The position numbers and the translations under genes are program-made. A stretch of DNA of 64,000 nt, taken from the NCBI GenBank assembly GCA_002197995.1, contig NGZR01000002.1, forward strand, positions 9,176,001 through 9,240,000, given 5' to 3'. The number at the start of each line of letters is the position of its first letter. Position 1 is the stretch's first letter. Below, piece after piece: positions 34,782 to 44,516 of the stretch. The DNA is from Gaeumannomyces sp. JS-464 (lineage: Eukaryota > Ascomycota > Sordariomycetes > Magnaporthales > Magnaporthaceae). Below the pieces are notes generated by a model that did not search any database, was not told where the DNA came from, and worked only from the letters and a program-made list of their open reading frames with translations.

Positions 34782-35855
34782 ATGCCTATCAACACCCGTG
34801 CTCACACCGTCCAGCCCCAGCAGCTCACCTATAGCGTCGGCAACTGCAAGACAAGACGGCGCCAGGAGAAGGCAAAACTCCGCAAGCAGCACGCGGCCGA
34901 GACAGAGGCGCTTCGCAAGGAGCACGAGACCGAGAAGGCGGCGCTTCGCCAACAGCTAGACGAGGCCAAAGGGTGGCGCTTGAGGCCCGGGATCAGACCG
35001 TCGCCGACCAAGTCCGGGTCATCGAGGCCAACGAAGACGACCTTGCCGTCAAGGACACGGAGCCTGGCAACCTCCTGGCGCGTCAAGATCGCTCGGCCAG
35101 CCCCGAGTACTTCCTCCTGGCGGGCGACTGGCACGCCCGGAACCTCCATGCGATGTTGCTGGCTCAAAACAGTACTGGGCCAACAAAGCCGCCGTAGGTT
35201 CTATTCACATCCTTACCCACCCACACACTACGATGAGATCTTACGCTGACATATTTTATAGAGACACGCCGAAATCATGAGGGTAACTAGGCGTAGTTGG
35301 TCTGCTTGCGTTTAGAAGCACTGCCCTTTCCTTGACATGGGAGCTGCTGCATCTCTTTGGCTTCTCTCTTGCACTTGCAAGCCTACTACGAACTCTACAG
35401 TCCATCCTTGTCCTCCTCCTCCTCCTCCTCCTCCTCCTCCATCCTCCCCTAACTACATCGATGCCCTTGCCGTCGTCCCACCATCCACATGCTAACATAC
35501 TGGTGTAGGAGAAAACAGACGAGATCGCCGTAAGAAAGCTCACATCACCATGTCGCGGGAAAGTTAATACTAACACAGGGGTACATTTTAGCGTCTGGAG
35601 GCGAAGATCACGGCTGGTCACCTATCTGTAAGAGTGGCGGGAGGAGGCAGAGGTCATGGACCAAGTTCGGTTAAGTCAGCTTCACAATCGGTATATGAAG
35701 GACGCTGCGTACTAACTGTAAAATAGGCCAAAATGGCGCTCGAAAAGAAGAAGGAGGAGATGCACGATCGTCTCCTCCAGGCCAGCATTGAGGAGGAGGA
35801 GGCCGAGGCCACGGAGGACGCCTACATGATCCTCCGTGCCTCTACTGGGTCGTAA
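34782..35855 (+). CDS. Coiled-coil protein with very small exons, family unknown
   Basis: Exons are 34782-35193, 35262-35282 (21 nt), 35509-35529 (21 nt), 35592-35627 (36 nt) and 35727-35855, ending TAA. Every small exon is flanked by good signals (donors GTAGGT, GTAACT, GTAAGA, GTAAGA; acceptors TTTATAG, GGTGTAG, ATTTTAG, AAAATAG; branch points GCTGAC, GCTAAC, ACTAAC) and keeps one frame: RHAEIMR, EKTDEIA, RLEAKITAGHLS, then AKMALEKKKEEMHDRLLQAS. Exon 1 starts MPINTRAHTVQPQQLTYSVG, has a charged heptad-like region (EKAKLRKQHAAETEALRKEH) and SPEYFLLAGDWHARNLHAML. Within exon 1 the frame shifts near 34970 (GGG run) and near 35168 (AAAA run). The C-terminus is acidic (IEEEEAEATEDAY). A diverged copy of the last exon lies at 36812-36940. 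No known domain. Confidence 0.6.
35256..35508. repeat. Intron with (CCT)n microsatellite at 35410-35446
   Basis: The intron after the 21-nt exon 35262-35282 contains about twelve consecutive CCT units. The listed span includes that small exon's surroundings for orientation. Confidence 0.7.
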
Positions 35856-36811
35856 TCGTCCTGGGCGTGGATATCCGCCTTAAGAGCGGTTGGGGATTTC
35901 ACCCGGCGCAATCGCGAGGCCCATCACGGCCCGCCCCAGCTCGAGAAGTTGCTCGTCGGTGACGGTGACATGTCGCCTTTAGCCCAGCGACAAGACGGTG
36001 GTGGTAAGCACCATGTGCGAACGTACCTCCTTTAACAATTCTAGGCTAACGTTCTCGTTTGATTCCAGATTTTCGATTGAATAAAACGTACGAGCCAAGC
36101 CTTCTCCCGCCTTGGGTGTGGAGGCGGCGACTGGTAGCTGACAAAGACTCCCCGCCGGCTCCAGCAAGCAAAACAGTCGGCGCGTGTCTACTTTCGCAGA
36201 CCAGCTTTACTGCCAGAAGCTGAGATGTCTGACAAATGGCCCCCGTTTTGTGCACTGTTCTTTGGTAGAGTACCATGGGTTCCATCGTTAGTACTGCCCT
36301 GTCTTCCATCTGCATCGTTGCTCCCCCAAGCCACGAAAAGTACTGACAGACCTCGCAGAAGAACCAGAAGAACGTAAGACGAGCCAAACTCTTTTTCTGT
36401 CATCACCATGCAGGACTCTCAGTCACTCGCGCGAGTCGCGCCGAGCCCCAGCCTCGTTACCCATCCGCATGCGTCTCTACTCGTCTTGCTTTTCCTGTTT
36501 CCTTTTCCTGTTTCCTTTTCCTGTTTCCTTTTCCTGTTTCCTTTTCCTGTTTCCTTTTCCTGTTTCCTTTTCCTGTTTCCTTTTCCTGTTTCCTTTTCCT
36601 GTTTCCTTTTCCTGTTTCCTTTTCCTGTTTCCTTTTCCTGTTTCCTTTTCCTGTTACCCCTCTCTAACCATCCTCCTGCCAGTACCTCGTCGATATACGC
36701 AACTGTGTGAGTTGCGCTGGCCCCTTTTATAAACCCACGATGGCCTCGTCATGGTAAGTAGGCGCATTTGATCTGCCTTCGATTGGGAGGCACTGACTTT
36801 CATCGCAATGA
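35856..36811. other. Intergenic region with minisatellite
   Basis: Apart from the 13-bp minisatellite there is no supported gene. ORFs on the minus strand at 35979-36409 overlap in three frames and have no domain. Confidence 0.45.
36489..36655. repeat. 13-bp minisatellite, about 12.8 copies
   Basis: Tandem CCTGTTTCCTTTT units, nearly perfect. All three plus-strand frames stay open, so the Phe-rich ORFs here are artefacts. A related motif in the opposite orientation appears at about 51871-51918. Confidence 0.95.
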
Positions 36812-37235
36812 GAGCTGTTGCGGGCGAAGCTCGAGCCCAAAAAGCAGAGGGAGGAGCGCAGGAGCGCTCCTCCAGGTTGAACTGGAGGAGAAGGAGGCCA
36901 AGGCCACAGAGGACGATGTAGGGGTTAGCTCCAGCCCCTCGGAGCCAGTCAGCGACCGTTTAATCGACGATGTAGGAGGACCATCAAACCCTGATCTAGT
37001 CGGGTCAGGCCTACGTGCCCCGCCCTCCTTCTCATCCCAGGTCCCGCGGAGCTCGTCCGACAGCGCCCCAGAGATCGTGCGCTCAAGCCTGCAGGGAACA
37101 GCGCGGTCAACCCGTTGGACCCATGTGGACGCCGCCTCTAGTATACAGGCTTGTTGGATCCGCAACGCGACATACAGCACCGGAAGTCTGGTGCTGCTAC
37201 CCACTGCCCATATTCTGCTTGGCTTCGCTGCCTGA
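36812..37235 (+). pseudogene. Partial, diverged copy of the coiled-coil gene's 3' end
   Basis: ELLRAKLEPKKQREERR followed, after a one-base frame change near 36870, by LLQVELEEKEAKATEDD. This parallels LLQASIEEEEAEATEDA of the gene ending at 35855, and the nucleotide match is clear over CTCCTCCAGG...GAGGCC(A/G)AGGCCAC. After this the frame stays open for about 100 Ser/Pro-rich codons to a stop at 37235 with no resemblance to the source. There is no start codon or promoter context, so I read it as a truncated tandem duplicate. Confidence 0.5.
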
Positions 37236-37429
37236 ATTGCCATCGAGCCGCAGCTGAAGGGCTGATTGGATTATTTCCCAATGCAGGCCCCAGTTGATAC
37301 GACCTTTCTCCACAAGAACTCGGCGTCAAGCATCCTGCGACCATCGTCGCTCTTGCACGATTTTCGCATTCCATCGAGACCGACCTCGTGCCCTGTGTGC
37401 TAATAATATTGGCGTATTGGTTCCCAAAA

Positions 37430-39808
37430 ATGGGGCCACCTTCCGACCCCATCGCGCAACTTTGTGATGTTTGCCTCCAGGGGGCTCTCTTCGAGACGAC
37501 ACGTCGACGCTGTACGAGGCTATTGACGATATCGGGCCAATCTTGGCCAAATGGCCACGCACCGGGCCCGAAACCCAGTGTACAACCGACGCTCAATGGG
37601 GCCGTTTCCAGAAGGCTTTATCGCGCATGTTCCCTTGCGAAAAACGCGTTCCCGGAATGCCGATTTCGCCGCTTCCCGAAGCAGGCTGTGAATTTTGTGC
37701 ATTTTTACAAGCCATCATATCATCTTGTGACGCACACGACGAAATGATGCGAGTGTTCGGCCCAACCTTGTCGAGCAGGGAAGGCAGTTCAGGCTTTTCC
37801 ATCCTGATGAGGTTCATCTTCAGGAACGGGATGCTATTTGAAGGGCACGAACACAGAGGACACGGTCTGTCAGGTGCGCAAATCCGCTTGGACTTTGAAC
37901 ACCACAAGGCGGGACATGTTGTATTCTCCTGCTTTGCAGAAGGCTTGACAGGTGAATATCTCGATTCCTAGTGGGCTTCCCGTTTCCCTTTTCCCTTTTC
38001 CCTTTTCTCGTCTCGTACGGGCTCCTCCGTTTCACCCATTAATCTCCCTGCGTAGGCTCGGACCCGTCGGACATTTGGCTTGGACTCGGTGCTCCATTGA
38101 GCCAGAGCTACCGGGACAAAGACCGAGTGAAGTGGACAACGACGGTACTAGAGAAGGAGAGCGAAGACAGATATGAAGATCGGGCAACATCTATCGTACC
38201 GGAGAGGCTGATCTGCGTCGAATCGCCGACTCCGCGACTGGTAGTCACAGCCGAATCTCTGTTTGGAGAGGAGTCCGGGACAGTCCCCAGATATGTAGCT
38301 CTGAGTTATTGCTGGGGCCCCAGAGAGCAAGCAAAACAACAGCTCACAACAACCAAGGCTACCATTGCTCAGAGAAAAATCGCCATCACCGAGGACGAGA
38401 TGACTGAGGTCGTAAGAGACGCCGTGGCCGTGACCCGGATGCTAGGCATCCCATACATCTGGATCGACGCCCTCTGCATCCTACAGGACGATATAACAGA
38501 CTGGCAGCGGCAGTGCGTCGACGTAGCTCGGCTCTATGCCGGCGCGGCTGTGACCATCTGCGCGGCCTCATCAACCTCGTGCCGCCAGGGCTTTCTACGG
38601 CAACGCGGCCACCGAATCCGGATGCCATTTATATCCTCGAGGCGGCCTGGCCTATCTGGCTCCTTCTATCTGCAGTTCAAATATGTAGCCTCGCGGTCCG
38701 GCAACGTCTTTTTCAACGCTGACGCCGACGTGCTTCACTGCCGCTGGAGTCATCGAGGGTGGACCTTTCAGGAGAACATTGCTTCCTCAAGGAAGCTGGT
38801 GTTCGGAAACGCCAACATCCACTACTACTCGCCAGGGTTCGTTCAAAGCATGGGCTCCGCGCCCAGGGAGAGAGTCGACAGCTCCCCTCTATCACGGAAG
38901 AAGCCGGAAGATGTGGATGACATCTACAGTACCTGGGTGTGGATGATACTAGTCAGCTACTCGTGGCTGGGGCATCATTCGTTCCAGACGCCCAGAGACA
39001 TTCTCCCAGCAATTTCGGGCCTGGCATCGCACTATTGCGAGTGGCTCCAGGACGAATACCATGCAGGGCTATGGAAGGGAGATCTGTTGAGGGGTCTCAT
39101 GTGGACCTACGACCTTGTCAAAGGGCAGCTACCGAGCAGGCACAGCATCGTCCCTAGTCAGCACTTGTGGGATTGCAACCGCCTGCTACCCTCATGGAGC
39201 CCCTGGGCAGTGGCCGAGCGATCACATACCGAGTACACATGTACAGAGGCCCCGAACCCCGCCGCGGCTCGCACACAAGACAGGTACCCCTGAGCGACTT
39301 CAAGCCAGCTTACGAAGCCTTGATCGCGCATGCCAAGCCCTCGGGGAGCGACAACCCCTTTGGCGACCTTGAGAGCGACTGGGGCCTCGAGATCCGGTCG
39401 AGCGTTATCGACATGTCGAGGCTGGAAACGCGAGACCTAGAGCTCGACGATCTAGGGAGTGACCTCGAGTTCGAAGCGACCCTGGAATATCGGGACAGGT
39501 GTCTTGGTCGCTATATTTTGGACTTCTACTACACCCTGAGCTCCGCGACCAAGCCAAGTTGCTCGCTGGACGAGATCGCTTCGTTTACATGGGTGCTTCT
39601 TGGAAGCTGCAGAATCGTGGAAAGGGGTGGTCCGCCGAGCACGACACAGCAGCCGACAGGGGCCTTTGGCCTGATATTGCTCCCAATCCCCGATTCGGAC
39701 AAGTTTTTCCGGGCAGGCGTTTTCTTCCCAGGCTTTCCGGATCGCCCCCACGACGGGCTCGCTTTGTTTGAGGAGCTGGGCGAGATCAAGACCATTACTG
39801 TTGTCTAA
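37430..39808 (+). CDS. HET-domain protein (heterokaryon-incompatibility type)
   Basis: HET-domain proteins mediate allorecognition and programmed cell death in filamentous fungi. Exon 1 runs 37430-37951 and exon 2 38056-39808; the GTGAAT donor and TGCGTAG acceptor join in phase (EGLT-GSDPSDIWLGLG). The N-terminal Cys motif LCDVCLQ and GCEFCAFLQAII are typical. The HET domain shows the three usual blocks: YVALSYCWGPREQAKQQL, IPYIWIDALCILQDD with DWQ, and HRGWTFQENIASSRKLVFG. The segment LLPSWSPW then marks the post-HET region, followed by GRAITYRVHMYRG and a C-terminal domain ending EELGEIKTITVV. The frame slips near 37495 and near 39215; sequence on both sides is family-like, so assembly errors are likely. 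No partner domain (NACHT, ankyrin, WD40) is attached. Confidence 0.85.
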
Positions 39809-40045
39809 CGAGCGCAGGCGCGCTCGGGCAACAGGAAGGTGCAAAAGCATCGCTGAACCACTTTAAGAAACAGCTAAGCCTTTGCTGTAGATGCGCATAG
39901 TTGGAGTCAGCATCAACGGGCGAAGATACGATCTTGGAAGGTGGGAAAATAAATACAGAAGGCGTCTCCGTATGAGAGCAAAGGTTTGGGGATAAGGAGT
40001 GTACAAGTAAAGAGGTGACTGGGTAGGTAATACATATCATCAACA

Positions 40046-41164
40046 TCAATGGTGCCGCTTGCGCTGCCTCTCCCTCCTCTCCTTCTCCCAGATTCCCAGC
40101 GCCGAAACGACAGCCGCAACGGCCCAGCGCTCACCTAGAAGACCCGAGCTCCCTGTGCCGACAAAATCGAAATGGGCCTCCTGGCTCATGCTCATGACAG
40201 CGCTCGCCCACACGGCCACGACTTCGAACCCGTCGCTGGTCACGAACTCTCCGGGCGGCGAGCCTCCCGAGGCGCCGGGCGGCGGTCCCTTGGACATGCG
40301 CACCAGCTTCCAGCCGGCCCAGGAGCCGGCGAGCGACTCGACGGCGGCGCCGTACGAGTGGCGCCACTCAAACGACTCGGTGCGGATCTCGGTGGCGCCC
40401 GGCCGGCCGACCTCGACGTCGAAGCGGTAGCAGCGGCTGGTGAAGCCAAAGTCCGACTCGACCTCGACCGACGATGCCGCTGTCCCCGGCTGGCCCGGCA
40501 TGGGCGGCAGGATCAGGGTGTAGTCGCCGCCGAAGCTGGCGAACTCGACGCCGGCGAGCACGTCGGACCGGTCCGGGTCGGGCCCGTTGTGCAGCACGAC
40601 GGGCGGCGAGCTGCTGAAGCCCGAGTGCAGGCGCACCGCGTAGATTTGCGGGTGCTCCTGGTTGCCTATCACGAAGGTGCGCGAGAAGCCATAGTTGGTC
40701 GAGTACAGGTTGAACTTGTCCGGGAACTGCCGCAGGATCGCATTTTGAGGCTGCTGCCACTGCTGTCCCTGGTGCTGTTGCTGGTGGTGGGCATTGAACT
40801 GCTGTTGTGGTTGCTGCTGCTGGGGGCCCGGCTCGTAGTCGGGTGGTGGTGTGAGCAGGCCCCGAGACTGCACGTCCTCGTCCTCCCTGGCTCCTTTCGT
40901 GACCTTGGAGTGTTTTGTGTCTTGGCCATGACGTAGATCTGCCGATCCGGAGCCTTCGGCCGCGTATTGGTCAGACTTCACATCGGTGGCCTTTTCCGTC
41001 TCATCACTCTTGCCCAACCCGATCTTCGCAGCCAGGCGATGAAGCCACCCATATTGTGTCGCTTGAAGATTTTGAGCGCGAAGTAGAGTCCAGAGAAGCA
41101 GCCTAAACTGATAAGGGGGTAGGCAAAGAGGCTGTTGGCAAAGACAGATGGCCGGCCGAACCAT
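40046..41164 (-). CDS. Tubby C-terminal-like protein with Gln-rich N-terminus, function unknown
   Basis: One open frame of 372 codons. Residues about 40-150 are charged and Gln-rich (QQQQPQQQFNAHHQQQHQGQ). From AILRQFPDKFNLYSTNYG onward the protein is compact, with many beta-strand-like segments (SRTFVIGNQEHPQIYAVRLH, PPVVLHNGPDPDRSDVLAGV, FASFGGDYTLILPPMP, WRHSYGAAVESLAGSWAGWK, GFEVVAVWASAVMSMS). This is the strand and length pattern of fungal tubby-C-terminal/LURP-one-like proteins. It ends in a basic tail (RRERQRKRHH). The start at 41164 is uncertain: a hydrophobic frame just upstream (NSLFAYPLISLGCFSGLYFA) lies in another phase. The family call is by pattern only; molecular function is unknown. 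Confidence 0.55.
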   Translation of the reverse strand: MVRPAICLCQQPLCLPPYQFRLLLWTLLRAQNLQATQYGWLHRLAAKIGLGKSDETEKATDVKSDQYAAEGSGSADLRHGQDTKHSKVTKGAREDEDVQSRGLLTPPPDYEPGPQQQQPQQQFNAHHQQQHQGQQWQQPQNAILRQFPDKFNLYSTNYGFSRTFVIGNQEHPQIYAVRLHSGFSSSPPVVLHNGPDPDRSDVLAGVEFASFGGDYTLILPPMPGQPGTAASSVEVESDFGFTSRCYRFDVEVGRPGATEIRTESFEWRHSYGAAVESLAGSWAGWKLVRMSKGPPPGASGGSPPGEFVTSDGFEVVAVWASAVMSMSQEAHFDFVGTGSSGLLGERWAVAAVVSALGIWEKERRERQRKRHH

Positions 41165-42278
41165 TCTGCCACAGCCAGCCCAGCAGATCCGGAGCTGGAG
41201 ACATATTTAAAAACATGACGGAAGGTTGGCAATGAGGTCATCAGCAATCCTTCGGGGCCGCACGGCTCCAATGGTACTGGAAATAGTGCTCTGTGCTACA
41301 CGTAGGGCATGGCACCAAGATCATGGACAAGGCGCAGCGTGCTGTGCTATGCTGACCACCGCGTGCAGCTGGCGGATCTCGACACTGTGTTTTGCCTGCA
41401 AATGTCTCCAGTCGGAGCCAATGGGCCGCTGGTAGGCCAATGGGCTTCCAGCATCCCGACGTTGATATTGTGAGCGCGTCCAAGATGCGAGCACGCCACA
41501 TAACAAAGTCACACTATTGGAGCGAGCGGGAGGAAGAGGGGACGTCCTTTGGCAGTGGCTAGTGCTTGACGAATGTGGCGGTGTGGCATACCCGTCACAT
41601 GACCACCCATTTTCTCACCAGCCCTCCATGAGTGGTGCAAAATCCGACGGCCGAGACAGTTTCAACCCCTGGCTCTTGTCGTTGAATCACGCACCCAGCC
41701 GCAGCACCGAGAGACACCATCCCCACGGGGATAGTCGTGGCAAACCGAGCTGGGCTGCAGTGCCGGCCAATCGCCGTCCTCGCCCTCCCTGCCGCTCCAA
41801 GATGGATCCCCAAATCCTCCGATTTACCCAGCCCATTTACCCAGACCTACACCGACTGAATCAATCTCGCCGCGGCGGATCCCAATATGGGACCAATGAT
41901 CCGCAATATGGGAGAGCACCGGCCCTCCTCTAGGCCCCGCCAGCCGGGTCTGCTCGCGTTCTCGAGCCACGAGGAGCGGATATAGCCATTGCGGGAACAA
42001 GAAGGAAGAAAGAAGATGCCCCAGCTCGTGATATGCGTAGCAAGGCGTGGAGCGACGACCACCTTCCGACAGGGGTCCTCTCTTCAAGTCCGGCTATATG
42101 CCGACTCCCTGGGAGGTCTTGGCTGGAGGCTTTGGAGGAGTATATAGGGAGGGTCGGCTCAGGCTTGGGGTTGGGCGGTTCATCGTGGTCTTTGCAGAGC
42201 TCCTGTCCATAGCTCCCGACAGCTGCTTCATAGTCTGAGAGACCAGTGTGCTCGTCCAAGCTCTGCATCCTCGGCGCG
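41165..42278. promoter_or_regulatory. Divergent intergenic region including xylanase promoter
   Basis: A TATATA element at 42141-42146 lies 138 bp before the xylanase ATG. Further upstream are GGCTAT at 42092-42097 (fits the loose GGCWWW core of fungal xylanase regulators), CCCCGC at 41935-41940 (fits the CreA SYGGRG site on the other strand), and two copies of CAATATGGGA at 41883-41892 and 41905-41913 around a CCAAT at 41893-41897. Site calls are by consensus only. Confidence 0.4.
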
Positions 42279-43583
42279 ATGCATCTCCTTTCCGCCCTCG
42301 CCCTCGCCGGGCTGGCTTCCGCCGTGCCTACCGTCGTCAATGATCCGAACGCTCTCCTGTACCATTAGCACCTATTCTTCATCCTCCTGATGACCGACAG
42401 CGCCCTGACTGACCCCTGAAACTACAGCAAGCTGCGGCAGACGCAGGGCCTGAACGCGGCCATGGTTGCGGCGGGCCGCGAGTACGTCGGCACCTCGCTG
42501 ACGATCCGCAACGACAACCAGGAGAACACTCTCATCCGCAACGAGTTCGGGTCCATAACGCCCGAGAACTCGATGAAGTGGGACGCCACGGAGCCCCAGC
42601 AGGGTCGCTTCTCCTTCGGGGGCGCCGACCAGGTTGCCAACTACGCGCGGCAGAACCGCAAGCACCTGCGCTGCCACACACTTGTCTGGTACAGCCAGCT
42701 GCCGCAGTGGGTCAACAACATCAACAGCAACGCGACTCTGATGCAGGTCATGACCAACCACATCAACACCGTCATGGGGCGGTACAAGGGCCAGTGCAAC
42801 CACTGGGACGTCGTGAACGAAGGTGAATTTCGGGGGAGGTGGAAAAGAAGCTGCTTATCCCGTTTTGCCGGCTTGCTTCTAACCTGCCTGCGCCTTTCTG
42901 CTCCACCACCCCCACAGCCCTCAACGAGGACGGCACGCTCCGCAACAACGTCTTCCTCCGCGTCATCGGCAAGCAGTACATCCCGATCGCGTTCCGGATC
43001 GCGGCGCAGGCGGACCCGTCGGCCAAGCTGTACTACAACGACTACAACCTCGAGTACGGCGAGGCCAAGGCCAAGGGCGCGCAGCAGATCCTCAAGGACG
43101 TGCAGGCCTGGGGCGTCAAGATCGACGGCATCGGCCTGCAGGGCCACCTGGTGTCGGCGCCGACGAGGACCCAGTCGACCGTGACGCCGTCGCAGGAGGT
43201 GCTCGAGAAGACGCTGCGCCTGTACACGGACCTCGGCGTCGACGTCGCCTACACCGAGCTTGACATCCGCATGCCCATGCCCGCCAACGCGCAGAAGCTG
43301 CAGGCCCAGGCCGACGCGTACCAGCGCGTCGTGGCCAGCTGCATCGCCGTCAAGCGCTGCGTCGGCATCACCATCTGGGTGAGTGTTTTGTTGGCTTCTT
43401 GCCGCGCTGTCCGGGTTTCCATATGCTGACTTGCTTTTTACCTTCTCGCAGGGCGTGTCGGATCGCTACTCGTGGGTTCCTTCGACCTTCAACGGCGAGG
43501 GCGCGGCGCTGCTGTGGTCGGACAACTACCAGAAGAAGCCTGCGTATGACGGCTTCATTAAGGGACTCTCGGGCTCGAGCTAG
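42279..43583 (+). CDS. Secreted GH10 endo-beta-1,4-xylanase
   Basis: Cleaves the xylan backbone outside the cell by a retaining mechanism. Exons are 42279-42358, 42428-42822, 42918-43378 and 43452-43583. Donors GTACCA, GTGAAT and GTGAGT join in phase, giving 355 residues. The signal peptide is [17 protein letters not shown]10 signatures are [47 protein letters not shown] (Glu of VVNE is the acid/base), [27 protein letters not shown] (Glu is the nucleophile) and [16 protein letters not shown] near the C-terminus. There is no carbohydrate-binding module, and the protein ends shortly after the barrel (FIKGLSGSS). No frame break was found. Induction by plant cell-wall sugars and glucose repression are inferred from upstream sites. 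Confidence 0.95.
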
Positions 43584-44516
43584 GCTTTTAGCTGCCGATA
43601 TTGGTACCTATACCAGCAGTCGTTCGTCTTTTCCTCGGACGAGATATTGTACATACCTGCATCCCTAAATAAGAATGGATTGCTTGGAAGTTTCGGGGAT
43701 GACTATGGGTTGAAACTTCGGTGAACTTCGGTGACCTTCGGGTTGAGCAGGGATGAAAGAACAGGACCCACAGTGACAGTTTGAGTGATGCATGTGTGAC
43801 CCCTGGACACACCGAGCGAGCGTTTGAGGGTGTCGGGGCAGTCGAAAAAGATGCTGAACCGTCGTCAATGGGCTCAGTAGATTCATAAATGCTTTCAGTA
43901 GATGGACGCACGCTTGCAAGATGATTCTACCAGGCAATTTCCCTTCACTGCGGTTGGCGGTCAACATCCAAAATGTGACGGTGTGAGACGGCAGGGCATT
44001 TTCATCTCCACGAGCTAGAAATGTGCTCCGCCCCCCACAGCATCCCGCCTACCGTCGGCTTTGTTCCCAGAGCGCCCGGGCGTCGGCTGCGTGTAGGGCT
44101 GGCGGTGGCGTGGTCCGCGGGGCAAATTCGCGATTCTGATTGCTCGCAGGAGCTGACTCCATTGACCACCTCTTTTATTTTTTTCTCCTCTGTCTGGTGC
44201 CGGACGCCTTTCTCCGCTTACTTACACTGACCGCCTCATTGGAACTGTCGGATTCGGCCAGCTTGCTTTTCTTGTCAAATCAGAGGCAGCTCTGATCTCG
44301 ACTCAAGGTAGGTTTATCTGATTCCCCTGTCGTGCCTCGGCCCGGAAGCACAAGCTTTGGTCTACCATACATTTCTGTGGTGACGGGCGCTTCTGTCCCT
44401 CCCGCTGATGGTGTTTACGCTTCAAATAATATCACTCTCCCCGTGTCCGCCGTTTCCTGCCTTGCGGATCTGACAAGTCATTACTTTCTCTCAGGCTCGC
44501 CTTCGTTGATCACAAG
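43584..44516. other. Intergenic region
   Basis: 3' UTR of the xylanase and promoter/5' UTR of the cystathionine beta-synthase gene. No other gene is supported. Confidence 0.5.

Noticed and set aside
36408..36732. Phe-rich ORFs over the 13-bp repeat
   Set aside because: A stop-free tandem repeat keeps all frames open; not a protein.
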